Source of the DNA: Microbacterium lacus
GTDB taxonomy: Bacteria; Actinomycetota; Actinomycetes; Actinomycetales; Microbacteriaceae
Direction: 5' to 3'
DNA length: 64,000 nucleotides
Assembly (NCBI RefSeq): GCF_002812805.1
Contig: NZ_NMUM01000005.1
Span: forward strand, 186,001 to 250,000
Part shown: positions 37,396 through 45,858 of the stretch, piece by piece
Layout: every line of letters begins with the position of its first letter
Numbering within the stretch: the first letter of the stretch is position 1
The notes under the pieces: generated by a model
What the model saw: the letters and a program-made list of their open reading frames with translations, nothing else
Database searches by the model: none
What the model was told of the DNA's origin: nothing
Program-made: the position numbers and the translations under genes

Positions 37396-37803
37396 TCAGC
37401 CGCGCCTCACGACCATGGTGAGCGGGTCGAACGTGCGGGGCAGCGGGCCTTCATCGTTCTCCGTCGGCTGCCCCTCGCGCACCCAGTACTCGTATCCGCC
37501 GATCATCTCCCGGACGGAGTAGCCCAGCTGGGCAAACGCGAGCGCACCCTTGCTGCCGGCGTTGCATCCGGGACTCCAGCAGTAGACCACGACCGGGACG
37601 GCCGGATCGAACTCGGCGATGCGTTCGGGGATGTCGCGATACGGCACGTGTACGGCGCCGACGATCCGGCCCTGGGCCCAGGCCTCGTCCCCGCGGACAT
37701 CGACGAGGACCACATCTTCACCGGCACGCTGGGCGGCGTACACATCGGAAGGGTCCGTCTCATGGGCAAGTCGAGCGGAGAAGTACGTGATCGCGTCGGT
37801 CAT
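37396..37803 (-). CDS. Rhodanese-domain protein
   Basis: 135 residues from an ATG 6 nt after TACGGT on the minus strand. The rhodanese fold has the active Cys in VVVYCWSPGCNAGSKGALAF (Cys75, with Cys80 also present), after VLVDVRGDEAWAQGRIVGAV and VPYRDIPERIAEFDPAVPV. It may transfer sulfane sulfur or act as a binding domain. Longer upstream starts were rejected as non-homologous. No partner gene is obvious. Confidence 0.85.
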   Translation of the reverse strand: MTDAITYFSARLAHETDPSDVYAAQRAGEDVVLVDVRGDEAWAQGRIVGAVHVPYRDIPERIAEFDPAVPVVVYCWSPGCNAGSKGALAFAQLGYSVREMIGGYEYWVREGQPTENDEGPLPRTFDPLTMVVRRG

Positions 37804-37903
37804 CCCTCGACCGTACGGCGAGCACAGCGGCGGAGTGAGACGCGCAGCTGCCAACTGACGCAGGAAGTCCGCCGAAGCGGCGGCAAGAGTGTCGAAAGCG
37901 CGA

Positions 37904-37941
37904 ATGCCCCGGCACACCCGCGAAGGGCGGTGCCGGGGCAT
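37904..37941 (-). terminator. qcr operon terminator
   Basis: Perfect 12-bp arms (37904-37915 and 37930-37941) with a 14-nt loop, 20 nt downstream of the qcrB stop on the minus strand, then TTCGCGCTTTCG. It fills much of the 158-nt gap before the rhodanese gene. Confidence 0.7.
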
Positions 37942-37961
37942 CCGTGATTCGGACTCTCGTC

Positions 37962-39755
37962 CTACTTTTTCTTGCCGTCGTCTTCGGGCTCGTCGGGTGC
38001 CACGATCGTCGTCGGACGAACCGCGGTCTCGGGCACGTTCCCCGTGGTGTCGGGGTGCAGAGGCGCATCCGGGTGTCCGGCGCGCTCGTGAGCGCCCTGG
38101 ATCTCCGCCATCTCTTCGTCCTCGATGTGGCCGAGCGCGTGGTGCTGGTGCGCAACCGCCGCGTCAATCTCGGACTGCGTGAGGGGCGCGAAGCGGTCCT
38201 CGAAGAACCACCGCGAGACCGCGGAGCGCATGTTCTCGTGCCAGGGAATCTGTCCGCGCGAATTCGGGCGCACGACCAACGGCTCGAACGTCTCGTGCGA
38301 GGTGAGCTTCCAGCGCTCGTACTCGTCGACGGGCTGGTGCACCTCGATGAACTCGCCGCCGGGCAACCGCACGATGCGACCCGACTCGTAGCCGTGTAGC
38401 GCGATCTCGCGGTCCTTACGCTGAAGCGCGATGCAGATGCGCTTCGTGACGAAGTAGGCGATGATCGGGCCGACGATCAGCAGAGCCTGGAGGGTGTGGA
38501 TGACGCCTTCCATCGAGACCCAGAAGTGGGTGGCGATGATGTCGGACGATGCCGCGGCCCACAGGACCGCGTAGAACGTCACGCCGGCCGCACCGATCGC
38601 CGTGCGTGTCGCCGCGTTGCGGGGACGCTGGGCGATGTGGTGCTCGCGCTTGTCGCCCGTGACCCACGCCTCGATGAAGGGGTAGATCAGGACGAGCAGG
38701 ATGAAGATCCCGATCACGGCCAGCGGCAGGATGATGTTCCACGACCAGGTGTGGCCCAAGAAGACCGACTCGAGGTGCGGGGGAACGAGGCGCAGACCGC
38801 CGTCCGCGAATCCGATGTACCAGTCGGGCTGGGTACCGGCGGAAACGGGGGAGGGGTCGTAGGGACCGTAGTTCCAGATCGGGTTGATCTGCACGAACGA
38901 CGCGATCAAGACGATCACACCGAACGTGATGAAGAAGAACCCACCCATCTTCGACATGTAGACGGGGACCATCGGGTAACCGACAACGTTCTCGTTCGTG
39001 CGACCCGGGCCCGCGAACTGCGTGTGCTTGTTGATGATCATCAAGAGCAGGTGGACGGCGATCAAGGCCACCACGAGCGCCGGCAAGATCAAGATGTGCA
39101 GCACGTATAGGCGTCCGACGATCGCGGTTCCGGGGAACTCGCCGCCGAACAGCAGGAACGACGTCCACGTGCCGATCAGGGGGATGCCCTTGATCATGCC
39201 GTCGATGATGCGCAGACCGTTGCCCGAGAGCAGGTCATCCGGGAGGGAGTATCCCGTGAAGCCCTCGGCCATAGCCAGGATGAAGAGGATGAATCCGACG
39301 ACCCAGTTCAGCTCGCGCGGCTTGCGGAATGCGCCCGTGAAGAACACGCGGAGCATGTGCACGCCGATACCGGCCACGAAGACCAGCGCGGCCCAGTGGT
39401 GGATCTGGCGGACGAGCAGACCGCCACGCAGGTCGAACGAGATGGCCAGCGTGGATTCCATCGCCGCGGACATGGGGATGCCCCGCATCGGAGCCCAGGC
39501 CCCGGTGTAGTGCGTCTCGACCATCGATGCGTCGAAGAAGAACGTCAGGAAAGTCCCCGACAGGAGGACGACGACGAAGCTCCAGAGGGCAATCTCACCG
39601 AGCATGAACGACCAGTGGTCGGGGAAGATCTTTCGGCTGAGCTCTTTGACCAGTCCCGACGCGCTCGTGCGCTCGTCGATGTAGTTGGCCGCTCCGCCGA
39701 CGAAACGTCCGCCGAGGGGGGCCTTCTTTTCCTCAGTTGCGGTTGAGGTACTCAA
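37962..39755 (-). CDS. qcrB: Cytochrome bc1 complex cytochrome b subunit
   Basis: 597 residues from a TTG that overlaps the qcrA stop (CATTGAG), so it is probably translationally coupled. Heme b ligands lie in LLVRQIHHWAALVFVAGIGV, GVHMLRVFF, and LYVLHILILPALVVALIAVH; the Qo-site PDDL (instead of PEWY) lies in GFTGYSLPDDLLSGNGLRI, a normal actinobacterial feature. It oxidises menaquinol and passes electrons to QcrA. A long C-terminal soluble tail (about 100 residues) is rich in His and acidic residues. Confidence 0.96.
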   Translation of the reverse strand: MSTSTATEEKKAPLGGRFVGGAANYIDERTSASGLVKELSRKIFPDHWSFMLGEIALWSFVVVLLSGTFLTFFFDASMVETHYTGAWAPMRGIPMSAAMESTLAISFDLRGGLLVRQIHHWAALVFVAGIGVHMLRVFFTGAFRKPRELNWVVGFILFILAMAEGFTGYSLPDDLLSGNGLRIIDGMIKGIPLIGTWTSFLLFGGEFPGTAIVGRLYVLHILILPALVVALIAVHLLLMIINKHTQFAGPGRTNENVVGYPMVPVYMSKMGGFFFITFGVIVLIASFVQINPIWNYGPYDPSPVSAGTQPDWYIGFADGGLRLVPPHLESVFLGHTWSWNIILPLAVIGIFILLVLIYPFIEAWVTGDKREHHIAQRPRNAATRTAIGAAGVTFYAVLWAAASSDIIATHFWVSMEGVIHTLQALLIVGPIIAYFVTKRICIALQRKDREIALHGYESGRIVRLPGGEFIEVHQPVDEYERWKLTSHETFEPLVVRPNSRGQIPWHENMRSAVSRWFFEDRFAPLTQSEIDAAVAHQHHALGHIEDEEMAEIQGAHERAGHPDAPLHPDTTGNVPETAVRPTTIVAPDEPEDDGKKK

Positions 39756-40807
39756 TGGCGCTCCCAGAAGCTCGGGCCGACGGGTTCATGGAAGTCGCTC
39801 TGTGCGATGAGGTAGCCCTCGTCGTCCACCGCGATCGGCAGCTGCGGCAGAGGACGGGCGGCCGGTCCGAAGATGACCGCGGCGCCGTTGGCCACATCGA
39901 ACTGCGACTGGTGGCAGGGGCAGAGCAGGTGGTGAGTGTGCTGTTCGTACAGCGCGACGGGGCATCCGACGTGTGTGCAGACCTTCGAGTACGCGACGAT
40001 GCCGTCGTACGACCACGACGCGCGCTCGGCGGTCTCGGTGAGCTCTTCGGGCTCCATGCGCATCAGCAGCACGATCGCCTTGGCCTTCTCTTCGAGGTAG
40101 CCCTCGTCGTGCCCCAGCTCTGCGAGCGGCTCGGGGATCACGTGGAAAGCAGAGCCGAGCGTGACATCGGAAGCCTTGATGGGAACGCCGGAGGGGTCGC
40201 GGGCAAGGCGCATGCCCGGTTCCCACATCGTGTGGCTCAGGAGCTCGACGGGGTTCTCGCCCTCGGGTGCCAGTCCGCGGAAGAGGACGATGCCCGGTGC
40301 GACCGAGGCGATCAGGGCGCCGATGAGGGAGTTGCGAATCATCGTGCGGCGTCCGAATCCGGACTCCTCGTTCGCGACCGTGAGTGCCTGGACGGCCGCC
40401 GCGCGCGTCGATTCCTTGCCACGCGTCAGATGGCGCGCCTCGATGTGCTCCGTATCGGACATGACGGCCTTGGACCAGTGGATGGCCCCGATGCCGATGG
40501 CCAGCAAAGCGAGCGCGATGCCGATGCCGATGAAGAGGTTGTTGTTGCGGATCGCGACGACCGTGCCGTCCTCGATCGGAAACAGCATGTAGGCCGCGAC
40601 GGCCCAGATGCTGCCGGCGATCGACAGATAGAACAGCGAGTAGACGGTGCGTACGGCTTGCCGCATCTTCGCGGGATCCTGGTCCGTCACGCGCGCGCGG
40701 TGCGGCGGGAGGCCCGGGTTGCGTACGGGATCGCTCACGGCAACCGCGAGCCCCGCCGGAGGTTGGGGCCCCCGATCGTGCTCCGCTGCCTCGATCTCGT
40801 TTGCCAT
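39752..40807 (-). CDS. qcrA: Cytochrome bc1 Rieske iron-sulfur subunit
   Basis: 351 residues. Three N-terminal membrane spans, as in actinobacterial QcrA, rather than one. The [2Fe-2S] site is CTHVGCPVALYEQ with HHLLCPCHQSQFDV, followed by AAVIFGPAARPLPQLPIAVD. It transfers electrons from quinol to the diheme cytochrome QcrC. The long N-terminus has an acidic Glu/Asp region. Fe-S cluster supply may come from the nearby erpA product. Confidence 0.96.
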   Translation of the reverse strand: MANEIEAAEHDRGPQPPAGLAVAVSDPVRNPGLPPHRARVTDQDPAKMRQAVRTVYSLFYLSIAGSIWAVAAYMLFPIEDGTVVAIRNNNLFIGIGIALALLAIGIGAIHWSKAVMSDTEHIEARHLTRGKESTRAAAVQALTVANEESGFGRRTMIRNSLIGALIASVAPGIVLFRGLAPEGENPVELLSHTMWEPGMRLARDPSGVPIKASDVTLGSAFHVIPEPLAELGHDEGYLEEKAKAIVLLMRMEPEELTETAERASWSYDGIVAYSKVCTHVGCPVALYEQHTHHLLCPCHQSQFDVANGAAVIFGPAARPLPQLPIAVDDEGYLIAQSDFHEPVGPSFWERH

Positions 40808-40846
40808 GCTGCTCCTCGTGCTAAAAGTTCTCGATGCGTGCGCGAG

Positions 40847-41644
40847 TCAGTTGGACTTCGCGGTGATCCACACGGTCAGCGCGACGAGTCCGCCGATCCC
40901 GAAGATCCAGATGAACAGGCCCTCAGAAACCGGACCCAGCGAGCCGAGCGTCAGTCCGCCGGCACCCGCGTTGTCTTCCATCCACAGCAGAGCCGAGATG
41001 ATGTCGCGCTTGTCATCGGGCGAGAGGTTCATGTCGTTGAACACCGGCATGTTCTGGGGGCCGGTGACCATGGCCGCGTAGATGTGGCGCGGGTCGACAC
41101 CGTCGAGCGAGGGCGCGTACTTGCCCTCGGTCAGCGCGCCACCGGCTGCGGCAACGTTGTGGCACATGGCGCAGTTGACGCGGAAAAGCTCGGCGCCGTG
41201 TGCGACATCGCCCTCGCCATCCAGGACACGCCCGGTAGCGATCTCGGGCCCGGGGGCAACCGACTGGACGTACGCGGACATTGCGGCGATCTGGTCTTCG
41301 GTGAACTGAACCGGCTTCTGCGGGGCCTGCGGTCCCTGCATCTGCAGCGGCATACGACCCGTGGCGACCTGGAAGTCGACGGCCATGGCGCCGACGCCAT
41401 ACAGGCTCGGTCCGTTTTCCGTACCCTGCAGGTCAAGACCGTGGCAGGTGGCGCAGTTGGCTTGGAACAGCTTCTTGCCGTCTTCGACGGTGAGCGTTTG
41501 TGTGGCGGCCGTATCGGTCGTCGACGCCATGGCGGCGGATGCACCGGCGTACAGCCCGCCGGTCAGAACGAGACCCAGTCCGATCAGGCCGGCAGCGGCC
41601 AGCGGGCTGCGCCGACCGGAACGACGCTTCTTCTCACGAGGCAT
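40847..41644 (-). CDS. qcrC: Cytochrome bc1 diheme cytochrome c subunit
   Basis: 265 residues from MPREKKRRSG. One N-terminal membrane anchor (LAAAGLIGLGLVLTGGLYAG), two c-type heme sites (CATCH at residues 64-68, CAMCH at 158-162), and a C-terminal membrane span (LFIWIFGIGGLVALTVWITA). Both heme domains face outside. It passes electrons to CtaC without a free cytochrome c, as in actinobacterial supercomplexes. Longer start forms were rejected. Confidence 0.96.
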   Translation of the reverse strand: MPREKKRRSGRRSPLAAAGLIGLGLVLTGGLYAGASAAMASTTDTAATQTLTVEDGKKLFQANCATCHGLDLQGTENGPSLYGVGAMAVDFQVATGRMPLQMQGPQAPQKPVQFTEDQIAAMSAYVQSVAPGPEIATGRVLDGEGDVAHGAELFRVNCAMCHNVAAAGGALTEGKYAPSLDGVDPRHIYAAMVTGPQNMPVFNDMNLSPDDKRDIISALLWMEDNAGAGGLTLGSLGPVSEGLFIWIFGIGGLVALTVWITAKSN

Positions 41645-41661
41645 TCGGGTGTGGCTCCGCT

Positions 41662-42294
41662 CTATTTCAGGAAGTAGATCACGAGGAACAGGGCGACCCA
41701 CACGACGTCGACGAAGTGCCAGTAGTACGACACGACGATCGCGCTCGTGGCCTCTTTGTGGCCGAAATTTTTGACCGCGTAGGCGCGGCCGATCACGAGC
41801 AGGAAGGCGACGAGCCCACCCGTCACGTGCAGGGCGTGGAAGCCGGTGGTGAGGTAGAACGCCGACGCGTAAGAGTTCGCCTCGATCGGCATCCCCTCCG
41901 CGACGAGCTGCGCGTATTCCCACACCTGGCCCGACACGAAGATGGCGCCGAGGGCGAAGGTGAGGAAGAACCACTCGACCATTCCCCAGCGCTGCCAGAA
42001 CGTGTTCTTCTCCACCGTGTACGGCTGGTTGCGCTCAGCGGCGAACACACCCATCTGGCATGTCACGGAGGACAGCACCAGGATGATCGTGTTGCCGAGC
42101 GCGAACGGCACGTTCAGCAATGAGGACTCTTCGGCCCACAGCTCGGGAGAGGTGTTCCGAAGGGTGAAGTAGATCGCGAAGAGCCCGGCGAAGAACATGA
42201 CCTCGCTACCGAGCCACACGATCGTGCCAACGGCGACAGGATCCGGACGTTTGATCGTCCTCACTGCCGGGGCATATGTCGCAGAGGTGGTCAC
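41662..42294 (-). CDS. ctaE: Cytochrome c oxidase subunit III
   Basis: 210 residues from a GTG with CATAAT 6 nt upstream on the minus strand (leaderless pattern). Five membrane spans, with conserved [59 protein letters not shown] and [20 protein letters not shown]. It stabilises the oxidase and supports proton uptake. First gene of the ctaE-qcrCAB operon, divergent from trpD. Confidence 0.96.
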   Translation of the reverse strand: MTTSATYAPAVRTIKRPDPVAVGTIVWLGSEVMFFAGLFAIYFTLRNTSPELWAEESSLLNVPFALGNTIILVLSSVTCQMGVFAAERNQPYTVEKNTFWQRWGMVEWFFLTFALGAIFVSGQVWEYAQLVAEGMPIEANSYASAFYLTTGFHALHVTGGLVAFLLVIGRAYAVKNFGHKEATSAIVVSYYWHFVDVVWVALFLVIYFLK

Positions 42295-42362
42295 AGGTCC
42301 ATTATGTCCGATCGTGAGGGCGAAGGATCGCACGCGCACCCTTTCGATAGCCCCGATCGAGA

Positions 42363-42378
42363 CTTAGGATCTCCTAAG
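42363..42378. promoter_or_regulatory. Palindrome between ctaE and trpD
   Basis: CTTAGGATCTCCTAAG: seven-bp arms with a 2-nt centre, 69 bp upstream of the ctaE start and 60 bp upstream of trpD. Its half TTAGGATC recurs at 42424-42431 as the trpD -10 region. It could be an operator or a hairpin. No known regulator is assigned. Confidence 0.5.
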
Positions 42379-42437
42379 AAAGCACGTGGCGCGGGCTGTG
42401 TGAATGGTCAGCGCGGCCCATCGTTAGGATCGCAGTC

Positions 42438-43496
42438 ATGACGGATGCGACGACTTGGCCCGACCTCATCTCGGCGCTGCTGGCCGGACGTGACCTCAGT
42501 GTGTCGGAGGCCACCTGGGCCATGGGACGGGTGATGGCGGGCGAGGCGAGCCCCTCGCAGCTCGCGGGGTTTCTCGTCGCCCTCCGAGCAAAGGGCGAGA
42601 CGGTCGACGAGGTCGTCGGGTTCCGCGACGCGGTTCTCGACGCGGCGATGCCTCTCGAGATCAATTCGGACGCCCTCGACATCGTGGGCACGGGTGGAGA
42701 TCGTTTCGGAACCGTTAACGTTTCGACGATGGCATCGATCGTGGCTGCCGCATCCGGAGTCCCGGTCATCAAGCACGGCAACCGCGCCGCGAGCTCTTCC
42801 TCCGGTTCGTCGGATGTGCTCGGCGCGCTGGGTGTGTCGCTGACCCTCGCGCCCGAGGCCGTCGCCGAAACCCTGCGGCGAGCCGGGATCACCTTCGTCT
42901 TCGCCTCGGCATTCCACCCCGGCTTTCGGCACGCGGGACCGACGCGAGCCGAACTCGGCGTGCCGACCGTGTTCAACATCTTGGGTCCGCTCTGCAACCC
43001 GGCGCGGGCCGAGGCGAACGCCGTCGGCGTCGCGCAGTTGGATCGCGTGCCCCTCATCACGGGTGTGTTCCAGACCCGCGGAGCGACTGCTCTCGTCTTC
43101 CGCGGCGATGACGGGCTGGACGAACTCACCACGACGGGCCACAGCCGCATCTGGGAGGTCAGCCGGGGAGATATCCACGAACACGATCTCGATCCGCGCG
43201 ATCTCGGCATCCCGCGTGCGGCGATCGCGGACTTGAAAGGTGGCGACCCTGCGCACAACGCGGAGGTCGTGCACCGAGTCCTTGCGGGGGAGGAGGGCCC
43301 CGTTCGCGACATCGTCCTCCTCAACGCGGCAGCCGGTCTGGTGTCGTACCGCCTATCGCACGACTCGGCTCAGGTTCAGCGCCCGATCGTCGAGAGACTC
43401 GCCGAGGAGCGGGAACGCGCGGCATCCGCTATCGATTCGGGTGCGGCCCGGGATCTGCTCGCGCGCTGGGGCGAGGTTTCGCGCGAACTCAGCTGA
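42438..43496 (+). CDS. trpD: Anthranilate phosphoribosyltransferase
   Basis: 352 residues from an ATG 7 nt after TAGGAT (near-leaderless). It joins PRPP and anthranilate in tryptophan synthesis. Motifs: ALDIVGTGGDRFGTVNVSTM (PRPP-binding), ASGVPVIKHGNRAASSSSGS, SDVLGALGVSL, HPGFRHAGPTRAELGVPTVF, NILGPLCNPARAEANAVGV and VFRGDDGLDELTTTGHSRIW. It lies alone rather than in a trp operon, as in many actinobacteria. Confidence 0.96.
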   Translation: MTDATTWPDLISALLAGRDLSVSEATWAMGRVMAGEASPSQLAGFLVALRAKGETVDEVVGFRDAVLDAAMPLEINSDALDIVGTGGDRFGTVNVSTMASIVAAASGVPVIKHGNRAASSSSGSSDVLGALGVSLTLAPEAVAETLRRAGITFVFASAFHPGFRHAGPTRAELGVPTVFNILGPLCNPARAEANAVGVAQLDRVPLITGVFQTRGATALVFRGDDGLDELTTTGHSRIWEVSRGDIHEHDLDPRDLGIPRAAIADLKGGDPAHNAEVVHRVLAGEEGPVRDIVLLNAAAGLVSYRLSHDSAQVQRPIVERLAEERERAASAIDSGAARDLLARWGEVSRELS

Positions 43497-43536
43497 GGCC
43501 TTCGGGGGTGTCGGGGGCTCGGCGTAGGGTGATCGC

Positions 43537-44532
43537 GTGGATCCCGTAGCCGCCCTCAACGAGATCGCGACGCTGCTCGAGCGAGAGCGAGCATCGCGAT
43601 ACCGCTCCAAGGCTTTTCGTTCTGCCGCGGAGGCTGCGGCGGATCTTTCGGATGAGATCCTGCGGGATCCGACGCGTCTGCGGCGGATCGCGGGCATCGG
43701 CGATTCGTCTCTCGCCGTCATCGGTCAGGCCATGGCTGGCCAGGTCCCGGACTATCTTCTCGAGTTGCGCTCCCGCTACGACGTCCCCACCGTGGGAGAG
43801 GTGCGCGCCGCGCTGAAGGGTGATCTGCATGCGCACAGCGACTGGTCGGATGGTTTGGCTTCGATCGATCTGATGGTGCAGGCCGCGCGCGACCTGGGGC
43901 ACGAGTACCTGGCGTTGACCGATCACTCACCCCGACTGCGTGTGGCGAACGGCCTCTCACCCGGACGACTGCGCGAACAGCTGGCAGTTGTCGCCGGGAT
44001 GTCGGGCGAGGGGTTCACGCTCTTGTCGGGCATCGAAGTCGACATCTTCGACGATGGCGCACTCGACCAAGAGCCCGCGCTGCTCGACGAGCTCGACATC
44101 GTGGTCGCTTCGGCTCATTCGAAGCTGCGGATGGAGTCGCCGGCGATGACTCGACGACTGGTGGCGGCGGCATCCGATCCTCGCGTCGACGTGCTTGGCC
44201 ACGTCACCGGGCGGCTCGTCGAGGGCGCACGAGGAACCCGACCGCCCTCGACATTCGATGCCCGTGCGGTGTTCGAGGCGTGCGCCGCGAGCGGCGTTGC
44301 CGTCGAGATCAACTCCCGTCCTGAGCGCCAGGATCCGCCCGATGACCTGTTGGCACTCGCGCTGGAAATCGGATGCCTGTTCTCGATCGACTCGGACGCT
44401 CATGCGCCCGGTCAACTGTCGCTGCTCGATTACGGTGCCGCACGTGCCGAGGCGGCGGGGGTTCCGGCCGAGCGCATCGTCACGACGTGGCCCCTCGCGC
44501 GCCTCCGCGAGTGGACGGGACGGGCACGTTAG
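43537..44532 (+). CDS. PHP-domain phosphoesterase with HhH N-terminus
   Basis: 331 residues from a GTG 6 nt after TAGGGT. The N-terminus (ALNEIATLLERERASRYRSK, FRSAAEAAADLS, LRRIAGIGDSSLAVIGQAM) resembles the helix-hairpin-helix part of PolX-type proteins. The PHP metal site is KGDLHAHSDWSDGLASIDLM, YLALTDHSPRLRVANGLSP, LLSGIEVDIFDDGALD, VASAHSKLRM, VLGHVTGR, AVEINSRPER, FSIDSDAHAPGQL. A DNA-end processing or phosphatase role is inferred. No polymerase domain is present. Confidence 0.88.
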   Translation: MDPVAALNEIATLLERERASRYRSKAFRSAAEAAADLSDEILRDPTRLRRIAGIGDSSLAVIGQAMAGQVPDYLLELRSRYDVPTVGEVRAALKGDLHAHSDWSDGLASIDLMVQAARDLGHEYLALTDHSPRLRVANGLSPGRLREQLAVVAGMSGEGFTLLSGIEVDIFDDGALDQEPALLDELDIVVASAHSKLRMESPAMTRRLVAAASDPRVDVLGHVTGRLVEGARGTRPPSTFDARAVFEACAASGVAVEINSRPERQDPPDDLLALALEIGCLFSIDSDAHAPGQLSLLDYGAARAEAAGVPAERIVTTWPLARLREWTGRAR

Positions 44533-44551
44533 ATGCCCGGGCCGCGCTGCC

Positions 44552-44557
44552 TAGACT
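44552..44557 (+). promoter_or_regulatory. -10 box for leader ORF and MFS gene
   Basis: TAGACT exactly 6 nt before the GTG of a six-codon ORF that leads into the MFS gene. The spacing fits the leaderless pattern common in this window. Confidence 0.55.
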
Positions 44558-44563
44558 GAGTCG

Positions 44564-44584
44564 GTGACAGGTCTGATTCGATGA
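44564..44584 (+). CDS. Six-codon leader ORF before MFS transporter
   Basis: GTG ACA GGT CTG ATT CGA TGA encodes V-T-G-L-I-R. Its TGA overlaps the MFS start (ATGA). With TAGACT 6 nt upstream, a leaderless mRNA would begin at this GTG, and ribosomes finishing here could restart on the MFS ATG. It has no run of rare or regulatory codons. A chance ORF is possible. Confidence 0.5.
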   Translation: MTGLIR

Positions 44585-45858
44585 CGGGGCCCGCCGCCTC
44601 ATCTGCCCGGCGCGCTTTTCCGTGGCTCGTCGTCGTCGGAATCCTGGTCGCGGCGCTGAGCCTGCGGGGGCCGATCATCGCCCCGACACCTGTGCTGCGC
44701 GACATCCAGGACGATCTCGGGATCGGCGCGGCGAGCGCGGGGCTGCTCACGACGGTGCCTGTCCTGATGTTCGCCCTGTTGACACCCGTCGCGGCCCTCG
44801 TCATCCGCCGGGCGGGCGCGGAACTCGCCCTACTGCTGACCCTCGTCGGAGTGATGCTGGGGACGCTCGTGCGTGCGATTCCGGGTTTCGGGTGGATGCT
44901 GGCCGGGTCGCTCGTCATCGGCGCCGCGATTACGGTCGGAAACGTCGTGGTGCCCGTCATCATCCGTCGCGATGTGCCGCCCACGCAGGTGAGTGCTGTA
45001 ACGGCGGCGTACGTCGCGATGTTGAACGCCGGATCGCTGCTGACTGCTCTGGCGACGGCGCCGCTGGCGGGCGTGCTCGGCTGGCCGCTGGCGCTCCTCG
45101 CTTGGATCGTGGTGACCGTCTCCGGAATCCTGCTCTGGGCGGTGCACCTGCGGCGGGCTCGCGGCGCGGACGCCGGCTATTCGGGAGAACCTTGGGCTGG
45201 CGCCGCCAATCGGACCCAGGGTCGCGCTTCCGATATCGAGACGTTGACGGGACCACTCCCCGTGCCAGGAGGGCGCCGAAGCGGCATCCTCCGTCGTCCG
45301 ATCGTGTGGCTGCTGGCCTTCACGTTCGCCTGCCAGGCAGCCATCTACTACGGCCTGACGACGTGGCTGCCGACGATTCTGGGCGACGAACTCGGGGTTG
45401 ATCGGACGACGGCCGGCACTCTGGCATCCGTGTTCCAGGGCGTGGCAATCGCCGGCGCGTTCGTCGTTCCCCTGTTGGCGCGACGCTTCGCGCCGATCGT
45501 GCCCGCGCTCGTGATCTGCGCCTGCTGGCTGGCTCTGACCGTCGGGATGCCGGTCGCGCCCGCGCAGTTCATCCTGTGGGCGTCCCTCGGCGCGATCGCG
45601 CATGCCGGAGGTTTCGTCGTGATCTTCTCGACACTCGTCGCGGTCGCGCGCTCGGATGCCGAGGCAGCCGGGATGTCCGCTTTCGTTCAGGGCGCGGGCT
45701 ACACCGTCGCGGCTCTTGCGGCGCCGGTCATGGGTGCTCTGCACGAGGTCAATGACGGGTGGACGGGCGCGCTCGTGCTGCTTCTCGTGTTGTCGATCGC
45801 GTACGGGGTTCTGATGCTCGCCGCGATGTCGCGGCTACCGAGTGGGCGCGCTTCCTGA
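44581..45858 (+). CDS. MFS transporter, CynX/NimT type
   Basis: 425 residues, about 12 membrane spans. The first span and loop (FPWLVVVGILVAALSLRGPI, IAPTPVLRDIQDDLGIGAAS, AGLLTTVPVLMFALLTPVAA) match the CynX/NimT family, which includes cyanate and nitroimidazole transporters. Substrate unknown. Its stop overlaps that of the convergent exonuclease gene by 24 bp. Confidence 0.85.
   Translation: MTGPAASSARRAFPWLVVVGILVAALSLRGPIIAPTPVLRDIQDDLGIGAASAGLLTTVPVLMFALLTPVAALVIRRAGAELALLLTLVGVMLGTLVRAIPGFGWMLAGSLVIGAAITVGNVVVPVIIRRDVPPTQVSAVTAAYVAMLNAGSLLTALATAPLAGVLGWPLALLAWIVVTVSGILLWAVHLRRARGADAGYSGEPWAGAANRTQGRASDIETLTGPLPVPGGRRSGILRRPIVWLLAFTFACQAAIYYGLTTWLPTILGDELGVDRTTAGTLASVFQGVAIAGAFVVPLLARRFAPIVPALVICACWLALTVGMPVAPAQFILWASLGAIAHAGGFVVIFSTLVAVARSDAEAAGMSAFVQGAGYTVAALAAPVMGALHEVNDGWTGALVLLLVLSIAYGVLMLAAMSRLPSGRAS

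Noticed and set aside
39737..41677. 646-residue plus-strand ORF antisense to qcrA and qcrC
   Set aside because: Shadow frame; opposite strand encodes Rieske and diheme motifs.
44521..44539. Hairpin CGGGCA/TGCCCG over the PHP stop codon as terminator
   Set aside because: Only six base pairs, a 7-nt loop, and no U-tract; too weak to report as a feature.
45835..45858. Tail-to-tail overlap of MFS and exonuclease genes as a special antisense control
   Set aside because: Only 24 bp; such overlaps are common in compact genomes and also occur at 58698-58712.
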